DNA from: Afipia sp. Root123D2
GTDB lineage: Bacteria; Pseudomonadota; Alphaproteobacteria; Rhizobiales; Xanthobacteraceae
Direction: 5' to 3'
Length of the DNA: 64,000 nucleotides
Assembly: GCF_001425835.1 (NCBI RefSeq)
Contig: NZ_LMDP01000004.1
Span: 124,001-188,000 of the forward strand
Below are positions 8,798 through 15,770 of this stretch, one piece after another. Made by a program: the position numbers and the translations under genes. Below the pieces are notes generated by a model, which was not told the DNA's origin, ran no database searches, and saw only the letters and a program-made list of their open reading frames with translations. How positions within the stretch are numbered: the first letter of the stretch is position 1; every line of letters starts with the position of its first letter.

Positions 8798-9334
8798 ATG
8801 TCTGCCGTTTCGCATCAGAACGATCCCGAGAACGAACTGTCGAGCGACAATTCGCTGATCGATCCGCGCGATTTCCGCACCGCGCTCGGCCGGTTCGCCA
8901 CCGGCGTCACGGTGATCACGGCGGCGGCCGCCGACGGCAAGCCGGTCGGGCTGACCTGTAATTCCTTCGCCTCGGTGTCGCTCAACCCGCCGCTGGTGCT
9001 GTGGAGTCTGGTCGCGTTCTCGCCGAGCATGGGCGTGTTCCAGAACGCCAGCCATTTCACGGTCAACGTGCTGGGCGCATCCCAGCGCGATCTGGCAATG
9101 CAGTTCGCCAAGCCGGCCGAGGATAAATTCGCGGGCGTGACGTGGGAGCGCGGCCTTGGCGATGCGCCGGTGCTGGCCGGCACGGTTGCCTCATTCCAGT
9201 GCCGCACCGCTGCCCGGTATTATGGGGGCGATCACGTGATTTTTCTTGGTGCCGTGGAGTCCTACGCTTACAACCATGCCGAGCCGCTTCTGTTCGCGCG
9301 CGGCGGATTCGGTCAATTCACGCCGGGGCCGTAG
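8798..9334 (+). CDS. Flavin reductase (HpaC/HsaB family)
   Basis: NAD(P)H:flavin reductase of 178 aa that supplies reduced FMN or FAD to the oxygenase encoded just upstream. Typical family stretches are DFRTALGRFATGVTVITA, VGLTCNSFASVSLNPPLVLW and NVLGASQRDLAMQFA, then GGDHVIFLGAVESY near the end. The ATG at 8798 comes 7 bp after the previous stop. It might also serve the luciferase-like monooxygenase at 11965, which needs reduced FMN and has no reductase of its own nearby; that is inference. Confidence 0.92.
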   Translation: MSAVSHQNDPENELSSDNSLIDPRDFRTALGRFATGVTVITAAAADGKPVGLTCNSFASVSLNPPLVLWSLVAFSPSMGVFQNASHFTVNVLGASQRDLAMQFAKPAEDKFAGVTWERGLGDAPVLAGTVASFQCRTAARYYGGDHVIFLGAVESYAYNHAEPLLFARGGFGQFTPGP

Positions 9335-9366
9335 CCCCGCCCGCTTCGGTTAAGAAACAGATCTCG

Positions 9367-10080
9367 ATGAGAAAGAAGTCCAAATCGCCGGCGGTCCAGG
9401 CCAAGCAGAAGCGTCTGCCGCCGGAGGACCGGCGCAAGGAATTCATCCGCAAGGCGACCGAGTTTTTCGCCGACGAGGGATTCAACGGCGGAACCCGCGA
9501 ACTGGCACGCCGGCTTGGGGTGACGCAGCCGCTGCTGTATCGTTACTTTCCGAGCAAGGACGACCTGATCAAGGAAGTCTATAACAAGGTGTATCTCGAG
9601 CCGCTCGACAGCGGCTGGGAGAAACGGCTGGCCGACCGCGCGCGTCCGTTGCGCGAACGCCTGCAGCAGTTCTACGAAAGCTACACCGACGCGGTGTTCA
9701 CCCGCACCTGGCTGCGCATCTATCTGTTCTCCGGCCTCAAGGGTCTCGACATCAACCGCTGGTACGTCAGCGTTGTGCGCGACAAAATTCTCACGCGCAT
9801 CGTCAAGGAGTGGCGCGCCGAAGCCGGGCTGCCGACACAGACCAAACCGACGGCGTACGAACTGGAAATGGCGTGGGTCTTTCACGCCGGCATTTTCTAC
9901 TACGGCGTGCGCAAGTTCATCTACGAGTCGCCGGTGCTCGAGGACAAGGCCAAGATGATCGCGGATGCGATCGACATCTATCTCGCCGGCGTCATGCGGG
10001 TCTCGAAAAAAGACAAGCCGCCCCGCGCGCGTTCGTCGTCGCGGCGGTCAGATCGTCTCGATCTGGCCGTTGGCCGCTGA
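9367..10080 (+). CDS. TetR-family transcriptional regulator
   Basis: DNA-binding regulator of 237 aa. The N-terminus is basic, then the helix-turn-helix covers about residues 20-65 (RRKEFIRKATEFFADEGF, TRELARRLGVTQPLLYRYF, PSKDDLIKEVY). A helical ligand-binding domain and a basic tail follow. It is the last gene of the operon controlled by operator site 2, which suggests autoregulation and control of the other three sites with the same CGATAAA arm. Its last 33 bp overlap the 3' end of the convergent Gfo/Idh gene. I start at ATG 9367 (MRKKSK); the longer frame upstream is the flavin reductase in another frame. Confidence 0.9.
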   Translation: MRKKSKSPAVQAKQKRLPPEDRRKEFIRKATEFFADEGFNGGTRELARRLGVTQPLLYRYFPSKDDLIKEVYNKVYLEPLDSGWEKRLADRARPLRERLQQFYESYTDAVFTRTWLRIYLFSGLKGLDINRWYVSVVRDKILTRIVKEWRAEAGLPTQTKPTAYELEMAWVFHAGIFYYGVRKFIYESPVLEDKAKMIADAIDIYLAGVMRVSKKDKPPRARSSSRRSDRLDLAVGR

Positions 10081-11037
10081 GCGCTGGATCGCCTCGAAGG
10101 TCCTAACGTTCGCCAGCATTTCCTCATGCGTCACCGGGTAGGGCGCGCCGCCCGTCGCGGCACGGCCGAACGCCTCGAGATTGTCGCGCACCGCCGCGTG
10201 CGGCGGATAGTAAGCGGCGGCCGGCGCCGCGCCGCGCACCACGCGCGTCACGTCCCAGCCGGTCGGATTCTCCGGGTGGGTGCGGTCGCAAATTTCCATC
10301 CAGCCTTTCGAGCCGAGCAGTGCCAGCCGCCCCATGAACGGCGTCGCCAGCACGGCGGTGAGCAGCGCGGTCGCGCCGCTCTCGAAGCCGAGCGTGATCG
10401 TCAGCGTATCGCCGTTGGCGAAGTCGCTGCCCAGCGTTGCGAGCCGCGCCCACACCTTCACCGGCTTGCCGAGAATCGCGATCGACAGATCGACCATATG
10501 AATTCCGGTGGCAGACAGCGGGCCGACCGGATTCTCCGCCTTTGACAGCCGCCAGTTGTCACGTGGCAGGTTGAGAAACTTGTCCTGGCTGAAATTGCCT
10601 TCGACCACGAGGCCCATGCCGAACTCGCCGTCGGCGTAACGCTTGCGCATCTCGATCACCGCCGGCTCGAAGCGCCGTTCGTGGCCGATGCCGATCTGCA
10701 CGTTCGCCGCCTTGACTGCGGCAAGCGCGCGTTCGGCGTCGCGCCCGGTGGTGCACAGCGGTTTTTCGCAAAACACGTGACGCCCGGCGCGGGCGGCGGC
10801 TTCGATCTGTCTGGCGTGGCGGTCCTGCGGCGTGCACAGGATCACGGCCTCGATGTCCGGGCGCGCCAGCGCGTCTTCGAACTGCGCCGCGGTTTGCAGT
10901 CCTGTGGCGGCGGCCTTGGCGCGGGCGCCTTCGAGCGGGTCGATGCCGAGCACCGGCCTAATCACGTCGCTGGTGGCGAGACTCGCGGCGATGGTTTGTC
11001 CCCACCAGCCGAGACCGATGATTGCGGCCCTGATCAT
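10048..11037 (-). CDS. Gfo/Idh/MocA-family NAD(P)-dependent oxidoreductase
   Basis: Protein of 329 aa. The N-terminal Rossmann domain opens IRAAIIGLGWWGQTIAASLA, and the family EKP motif (HVFCEKPLCTTGRDAE) carries the catalytic Lys near residue 93. The C-terminal alpha/beta domain contains ATGIHMVDLSIAILG with the usual His-Asp pair. Members oxidise hydroxyl groups of sugars, inositols or other ring compounds. It is the last gene of a minus-strand unit (11965, 11054, 10048) that diverges from the LysR gene at 13175. In this context it could act on a hydroxylated intermediate; the substrate is open. Confidence 0.87.
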   Translation of the reverse strand: MIRAAIIGLGWWGQTIAASLATSDVIRPVLGIDPLEGARAKAAATGLQTAAQFEDALARPDIEAVILCTPQDRHARQIEAAARAGRHVFCEKPLCTTGRDAERALAAVKAANVQIGIGHERRFEPAVIEMRKRYADGEFGMGLVVEGNFSQDKFLNLPRDNWRLSKAENPVGPLSATGIHMVDLSIAILGKPVKVWARLATLGSDFANGDTLTITLGFESGATALLTAVLATPFMGRLALLGSKGWMEICDRTHPENPTGWDVTRVVRGAAPAAAYYPPHAAVRDNLEAFGRAATGGAPYPVTHEEMLANVRTFEAIQRSAANGQIETI

Positions 11038-11053
11038 GGGTGAACTCCCGAGG

Positions 11054-11935
11054 TTATTTTTTAAGGCCGGCCATCTGGCCGCGATACCAGTCGCCGATCT
11101 CGCTCGCTGTCATCAGCGCGACGCCGTCATGGCTGACGGCATGATCGAGCAACTGCTCGAGATATTTGATCCGGTGCGGCACGCCGGTGATGTAGGGGTG
11201 AATCGAAATCGCCATCACCCGGGCGTTGTCGTTGCCTTCAAGATAAAGGCGGTCGAACTGGTCGATGCCGCGCTGCAGGAACTGCTCGGACGGCAGATGC
11301 TGGAGAGCGTGAACGACGATGTCGTTGGTCTCGACGGTGTAGGGGATCGTGGTGATGGTGCCGTGCGGCGTCTCGATGTCCTGCGGCAGATCGTCGATCA
11401 CCCAGTCGGCGACGTATTCGACGCCGTTTTTCCGCAGCAGGTCGAGAGTGTCGACGGTCTCGGTGAGGCCGGGGCTTTCCCATGACCGCACCGCCTTGCC
11501 GGTATAGGCGGCGATGGTGTCGACGGCACGCTTGATGGCGTCGGGCTGGTTGTCGAGCTTGTGCATCGGCCCTTGCAGGAAACCGTGGCCCATGAACTCG
11601 AAGCCGGCGTCGCGCGCCGCCGCCGTCACGCGCGGATAGGAATTGCAGACGTTAGCGTTGACCGCCAGCGTCGTCGGAATGTTGCGGTCGGTCAGCGCCT
11701 TGAACTGCCGCCAGAACCCGGCGCGCATCCCGTATTCATGCCATGCCCAGTTCGGCACGTCGGGCTGCAACGGCTGGCCCATCGGCGGACTGAGCACGGT
11801 TCGCGGCATCGCGTTTTCGATCCGCCATTCCTCGACATTGAGGATCACCCACACCGCGAGCTTCTTGCCGCCGGGCAGCGTGAGTTTCGGACGATCGACG
11901 AGGGCCTGATAGGGAATACGATCACTGAGAGCCAA
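11054..11935 (-). CDS. Polysaccharide-deacetylase-fold hydrolase, PuuE (allantoinase-like) group
   Basis: Hydrolase of 293 aa with the NodB/polysaccharide deacetylase fold but no signal peptide, so cytoplasmic. Long similarity to PuuE-type enzymes is suggested by the opening LAVWVILNVEEWRIE, the segment WAWHEYGMRAGFWR, the FEFMGHGF motif and the late SIHPYITGVPHRI. PuuE-group members open cyclic amides (allantoin) or remove formyl groups rather than acetyl groups from sugars. Located between a luciferase-like monooxygenase and a dehydrogenase, it is a good candidate for hydrolysing a lactam or formamide produced by oxidative ring attack. Function within the group is inferred from context. Confidence 0.85.
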   Translation of the reverse strand: MALSDRIPYQALVDRPKLTLPGGKKLAVWVILNVEEWRIENAMPRTVLSPPMGQPLQPDVPNWAWHEYGMRAGFWRQFKALTDRNIPTTLAVNANVCNSYPRVTAAARDAGFEFMGHGFLQGPMHKLDNQPDAIKRAVDTIAAYTGKAVRSWESPGLTETVDTLDLLRKNGVEYVADWVIDDLPQDIETPHGTITTIPYTVETNDIVVHALQHLPSEQFLQRGIDQFDRLYLEGNDNARVMAISIHPYITGVPHRIKYLEQLLDHAVSHDGVALMTASEIGDWYRGQMAGLKK

Positions 11936-11964
11936 GGAGCGCTCCTCTTGTTGTTGTTGCGCCG

Positions 11965-13074
11965 CTACTCCGCGGCGGTTGCTTTTTGACTCCGCGCGCC
12001 GACGTTGACCAGAGGCATCACCTTCTCGGCGGTGAGAATCATCGACTGGCGCCCAAGCTCCCGATCCTTCCAGTCCTTTCCGGCATAAAGAAGGGTGCCG
12101 AAGGTACCGACTTCTTCCTGGAACGCGAGAATCTGGTCGGCGACGCTATCCGGCGTGCCGTGGATGATCAACTTGTCGCAGATCATCTCCAGTGTCACTT
12201 CATCGTCAGGCTGATCGCGGCGGGTCTTGAACAGTTCGATGCGGCCGTTCTTCTTCAGTTTGGTGAACAGCGAGCGGTAATAGTTGACGTACGGTCCGTC
12301 CGGATCGGTGGCATAGGCCTTCGCCGTCGCCGCATCTTTGGCGACGAACACGCTCTTGGCGACGCGCCAGTTGGCCGGATCGGCGGGACGGCCGCCGCGC
12401 TCGCAGCCTTCGACATATTTCGGCCAGTGGCTTTTCACCCATGCCGGCATCAGGAAGTTGGCGGAGATCGGCTCCCAGCCGCGCGCCGCAGCTTCAGTGA
12501 CGCCCTTCGAGAAGGGCGCGACGGCGGTAACCACGATCGGCGGGTGAGGGCGCTGCAACGGCTTCGGGATATAGCCCTGACCGATCTCCTTGATCAGCGT
12601 GCGCTCGGTCGAGATCGTCCAGTATTTGCCCGGCAGGTTGTAGGGCGGCTCATGGGTCCAGATGTCGAGCACATGATTGATCGCTTCGAGGAACATCTCG
12701 TTGCGGTTGAAATTGAGATTGCCGAACAGCTCGGCGTCGGACAGCAGGCCGCCGGGGCTGATGCCGAAGATCAGACGGCCGTCGAGCATGTGATCGAGCA
12801 TCGCGAGGCTCGCGGCGACGGCGGCCGGATGCGCGTTCGGCATGTTGACCGTGCCGGTGCCGAGCTTGATGTTCTTGGTGGCGGCGGCGATCCAGGCAAG
12901 GAACGTCACGCAGGAGGTGATGTTCTCCGCCTTGTCGGTGACGTGCTCGCCGACATAGGCCTCGGTGAACCCCAGTTCGTCGGCGAGCAGGAAGGCTTCA
13001 CGATCCTCGGCCAGCGACTGGCGCCAGTCCTTGGTCAGCGGGTGGATCGGCATGGTGAAAAAGCCAAGGTTCAT
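11965..13074 (-). CDS. Luciferase-like (LLM class) flavin-dependent monooxygenase
   Basis: Bacterial-luciferase-family TIM-barrel monooxygenase of 369 aa that uses reduced FMN and oxygen. The family shows in MNLGFFTMPIHPL at the N-terminus, DELGFTEAYVGEH, IKLGTGTVNMPNAHP, the flavin-site region GISPGGLLSDAELFG and the late VADQILAFQEEVGTFGTL. Relatives include RutA, which cleaves the uracil ring, and many other ring- or C-S-cleaving enzymes. First gene of the minus-strand unit divergent from LysR and followed by an allantoinase-like hydrolase, it may carry out the ring-opening step. It lacks its own reductase, but one is encoded at 8798. Confidence 0.88.
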   Translation of the reverse strand: MNLGFFTMPIHPLTKDWRQSLAEDREAFLLADELGFTEAYVGEHVTDKAENITSCVTFLAWIAAATKNIKLGTGTVNMPNAHPAAVAASLAMLDHMLDGRLIFGISPGGLLSDAELFGNLNFNRNEMFLEAINHVLDIWTHEPPYNLPGKYWTISTERTLIKEIGQGYIPKPLQRPHPPIVVTAVAPFSKGVTEAAARGWEPISANFLMPAWVKSHWPKYVEGCERGGRPADPANWRVAKSVFVAKDAATAKAYATDPDGPYVNYYRSLFTKLKKNGRIELFKTRRDQPDDEVTLEMICDKLIIHGTPDSVADQILAFQEEVGTFGTLLYAGKDWKDRELGRQSMILTAEKVMPLVNVGARSQKATAAE

Positions 13075-13130
13075 CGTGCGTTTTCCTGAAACAGTGTTTG
13101 GCGGATGGCGCAGGGTAGTGATTGTGTCAT

Positions 13131-13170
13131 ATTAGAAAAATGATTATTCCTACTTTCTCGCATTAGAAAA
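13131..13170. promoter_or_regulatory. Direct repeats ATTAGAAAA in the LysR/monooxygenase divergent promoter
   Basis: ATTAGAAAA occurs at 13131-13139 and again at 13162-13170, 31 bp apart, close to three helical turns. The first copy also lies within TCAT-N9-ATGA (13127-13143), the dyad shape of a LysR box. The 100-bp space between the divergent starts at 13074 and 13175 holds no other clear signal. These are the natural candidate sites for the adjacent LysR protein. Confidence 0.5.
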
Positions 13171-13174
13171 TTTG

Positions 13175-14125
13175 ATGGATAAAATGACCTCGCTGCGCCA
13201 GATCCGATCGTTCGTCGCGGTGTACGAGGAGGGCTCATTCACCGCAGCCGCCGAGCGCGAGGGCGCGACGCAGTCGGGCATCTCCCAGCACGTCAAGCAG
13301 CTTGAGGCCGAACTCGGCGTTGCGCTGTTCGAGCGCCAGGGCCGCGAAGTCGCGCCGACCCTCGTCGGCAAAAAGTATTACGCCGAATGTGTCGATGTGT
13401 TGAAAAAGCTCGATGCCGCGCGGCAGAGCGTCGCCGTCAACCGCATCGGCGGCGCGATCCGGGTCGGATTGATGCCGACCTTCACGCGCTCGATCCTGAC
13501 GCCGGCGCTGGAGACGTTTCTCGGTTCCGCGCCGGGATCCGAGATCAGCGTGATAGAGGCTTACTCGGGTGTGCTCACCGACATGATCCTGAAGGGCGAA
13601 CTGGATTTCGCGGTGGTTCCGGCCTTCGAGGGCGCGGTGGGAATTTCGCACCGGCTGATCGCGCGCGACCGCGAGGTGCTGGTGCGGGCCAGGCGCGACG
13701 ATGCCGGCGGTTTCGCGGCGGTCAAACTGGCGACGCTCGGTCCGTTGAAAGTGGTGCTGCCGGGGATGCAGAACACGCGCCGCCGCAGCATCGAAACCTA
13801 TTTCGCTACCAACGGCGTCACGGTCACGCAGCGGCTCGAACTCGATGCGATGATGGGTACGCTGCAATTTGTCGCAGCGAGCGACTGGGTCGCGATCCTG
13901 CCGTTCATCATGATGGTATCCGACCTCGACGGCGGGCGCTTCGACATCCGGCCGCTCAACGATCCGCCTTTCTATTCGGAGTTCGTTTTGATCGAACCGT
14001 CGCGCAAGGCGATGTCGCCGGCCGCCGCGGCGTTCGCCGATATCCTCGCCGCCGAAGCGAAACGCGCGCAAAGCGCTTTCCGTCAGCGCTTTGGCGCGCC
14101 GGGCCGACGCGCCGCGCGCCGTTAG
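13175..14125 (+). CDS. LysR-family transcriptional regulator
   Basis: Regulator of 316 aa with an N-terminal winged helix (LRQIRSFVAVYEEGSFTAAA and ATQSGISQHVKQLEAELG, about 6-45) and a periplasmic-binding-like effector domain from about residue 90 (GAIRVGLMPTFTRSIL). The 3' end is Arg-rich. It diverges from the monooxygenase-hydrolase-dehydrogenase unit and probably activates it in response to a pathway intermediate. The start is uncertain: TTG 13172, ATG 13175 and ATG 13184 are all in frame and none has a good ribosome site; I take the first ATG. Confidence 0.92.
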   Translation: MDKMTSLRQIRSFVAVYEEGSFTAAAEREGATQSGISQHVKQLEAELGVALFERQGREVAPTLVGKKYYAECVDVLKKLDAARQSVAVNRIGGAIRVGLMPTFTRSILTPALETFLGSAPGSEISVIEAYSGVLTDMILKGELDFAVVPAFEGAVGISHRLIARDREVLVRARRDDAGGFAAVKLATLGPLKVVLPGMQNTRRRSIETYFATNGVTVTQRLELDAMMGTLQFVAASDWVAILPFIMMVSDLDGGRFDIRPLNDPPFYSEFVLIEPSRKAMSPAAAAFADILAAEAKRAQSAFRQRFGAPGRRAARR

Positions 14126-14310
14126 CGGCCGCACGGTTTTCCCTATCCGCCAAAGCGTTGTGCGCCGCGACAATCGCGTGGCGATGCGCATCCGTCATGC
14201 CGCTCCGCAACGTGAACGGCTCGGCTGATCGCGTTCCGGTTGTGAGACTTTCGTCGCGCCCGTCCCGCAATTTTTTGTTCACCAGTCGGGTGATAAATAA
14301 GAAGTCGGAA

Positions 14311-14326
14311 ATAATCGTTCGATAAA
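14311..14326. promoter_or_regulatory. Operator site 3 (ATAATCG-TT-CGATAAA)
   Basis: A copy of the island operator with an intact CGATAAA right arm and five of seven palindromic left-arm positions, about 81 bp before the first gene of the Mo hydroxylase/Liv operon. A second half-like sequence, TGATAAA (14291-14297), lies 29 bp upstream of its right arm. The rest of the 281-bp gap from 14126 shows nothing else I recognise. Confidence 0.6.
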
Positions 14327-14406
14327 CAAGCTTGACGTTTGGCGTGACGCGCCGTCTAATCCGCGCCAACGCTCATCCGGAAATGAGCCTAGGGAGGGGA
14401 AGACTG

Positions 14407-15288
14407 ATGAAAGCTCCGGCTTTCAGCTATGCGCGTGCGTCCAGCGTCGATGAGGCGCTGTCTTTGCTTGCGCAGCATGGCGACCAGGCGAAAGTGCTCT
14501 CCGGCGGCCAAAGCCTGATGCCGGCTCTCAATCTCCGCCTGTCAGCTCCCGAATGGATCGTCGATATCAACGCGCTGTCCGAGCTGCGCGGCGTCACCGT
14601 CGCGGGCTATGTTTTGCGGATCGGCGCGCTGACGCGACACGCCGAGGTGCAGACCTCGCCGGAGATCGCCACTCACGCGCCGCTGCTGACGGATGCGATC
14701 CACCACGTCGCGCATCCGGCGATTCGCAATCGCGGCACGATCGGCGGCAGTCTCGCCCATGCCGACCCGGCTTCCGAATTACCCGCCTGTGCCGTTGCGC
14801 TCGGCGCCACCATCGTGGTGCGCGGGCAGGGCGGCGAACGGCGGATCGCGGCCGAGGATTTTTTCGCCGGCATCTACGAGACGCAGCTTGCACCGGCAGA
14901 ACTGCTGGTCGCGGTCGAAGTGCCGGTCGGCAAAACGGGCTCGCGTCCGTTCTTTCATGAATATGCCCGCCGCTCGGGCGATTACGCGATGGCCGGATTG
15001 GCGGCGCAGGCCGTTATCGACGGCGATGCGTTCACCGATCTGCGGCTCGCCTTCTTCGCGGTCGGCGACAAGCCGGTGCTGGCGGCATCCGCGCGGCATC
15101 TCGTCGGCAAGCCGGTGACGGCGGCGATGCTGGCGCAAGCGCAAGCGGCGCTCGATGGCGAACTTGATCCGCAGGAGGATCAGCAGGCGACCGCGTCGAT
15201 GCGCCGTTATTTCGCCCGGCAATTGATGGAACGTTGTGTCGTCACCCTGCTAGAACGGCCCGATCTCGAATTGAGGAAGCTGGCATGA
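14407..15288 (+). CDS. Molybdenum hydroxylase, FAD-binding medium subunit (CoxM type)
   Basis: FAD subunit of a three-subunit xanthine-dehydrogenase-family hydroxylase, 293 aa, which passes electrons from the Fe-S subunit to an acceptor. The flavin-binding loops are VLSGGQSLMPALNLRLS (about 36-52) and NRGTIGGSLAHADPASE (about 110-126), both typical of CoxM. I start at ATG 14407 (MKAPAFSY), preceded by AGGGGAAG. The frame continues upstream without family likeness. It is the first gene of a long operon, its stop overlaps the start of the small subunit (ATGA), and the operon continues to the Liv transporter. Confidence 0.93.
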   Translation: MKAPAFSYARASSVDEALSLLAQHGDQAKVLSGGQSLMPALNLRLSAPEWIVDINALSELRGVTVAGYVLRIGALTRHAEVQTSPEIATHAPLLTDAIHHVAHPAIRNRGTIGGSLAHADPASELPACAVALGATIVVRGQGGERRIAAEDFFAGIYETQLAPAELLVAVEVPVGKTGSRPFFHEYARRSGDYAMAGLAAQAVIDGDAFTDLRLAFFAVGDKPVLAASARHLVGKPVTAAMLAQAQAALDGELDPQEDQQATASMRRYFARQLMERCVVTLLERPDLELRKLA

Positions 15289-15770
15289 CGACACCGGTGC
15301 CGATCTCGCTCACGGTCAATGGCGAGCGCGTCGATGCGCACGTGTTGCCGCGGCTCAACCTCGCCGACTTCCTGCGTGAACATCTCGATCTCACCGGCAC
15401 CCATGTCGGCTGCGAACACGGCGTGTGCGGCGCCTGCACCGTGCGGGTGAATGGCGACATCGTCCGGTCCTGCCTGATGCTGGCGATTCAGACCGAAGGC
15501 GCTGTGGTCGAAACCATCGAGGGACTGTCGGACACCGGCGAGATCGCCGATCTTCAGGAAGCCTTCAAGGCCCGCAACGCATTGCAATGCGGCTTCTGCA
15601 CGCCGGCGATGCTGATCACCGCGCAGGACCTGCTGTCGCGCGAGCCGAAGCCGGATCGCGACCGCATCCGCGAGCATCTGTCGGGGAACTACTGCCGCTG
15701 CACCGGCTATCACTCGATCGTCGACGCTGTGGAAACGACCGCGCTCGCGCGGCTGGAGCGGGCATCGTGA
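15285..15770 (+). CDS. Molybdenum hydroxylase, 2Fe-2S small subunit (CoxS type)
   Basis: Electron-transfer subunit of 161 aa with two [2Fe-2S] domains. The plant-ferredoxin-type cluster is bound by CEHGVCGACTVRVNG and a following Cys (IVRSC); the second cluster uses CGFCTP and CRCTG. It links the Mo centre of the large subunit to the FAD subunit. It overlaps both neighbours by ATGA or GTGA, so the three are translated together. No signal peptide is present, so the complex is cytoplasmic. Confidence 0.96.
   Translation: MTTPVPISLTVNGERVDAHVLPRLNLADFLREHLDLTGTHVGCEHGVCGACTVRVNGDIVRSCLMLAIQTEGAVVETIEGLSDTGEIADLQEAFKARNALQCGFCTPAMLITAQDLLSREPKPDRDRIREHLSGNYCRCTGYHSIVDAVETTALARLERAS

Noticed and set aside
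15425-15766. N-terminal extension of the first Mo hydroxylase large subunit
   Set aside because: It overlaps the small-subunit gene in another frame. The GTG at 15767 in a stop/start overlap gives the normal family N-terminus.
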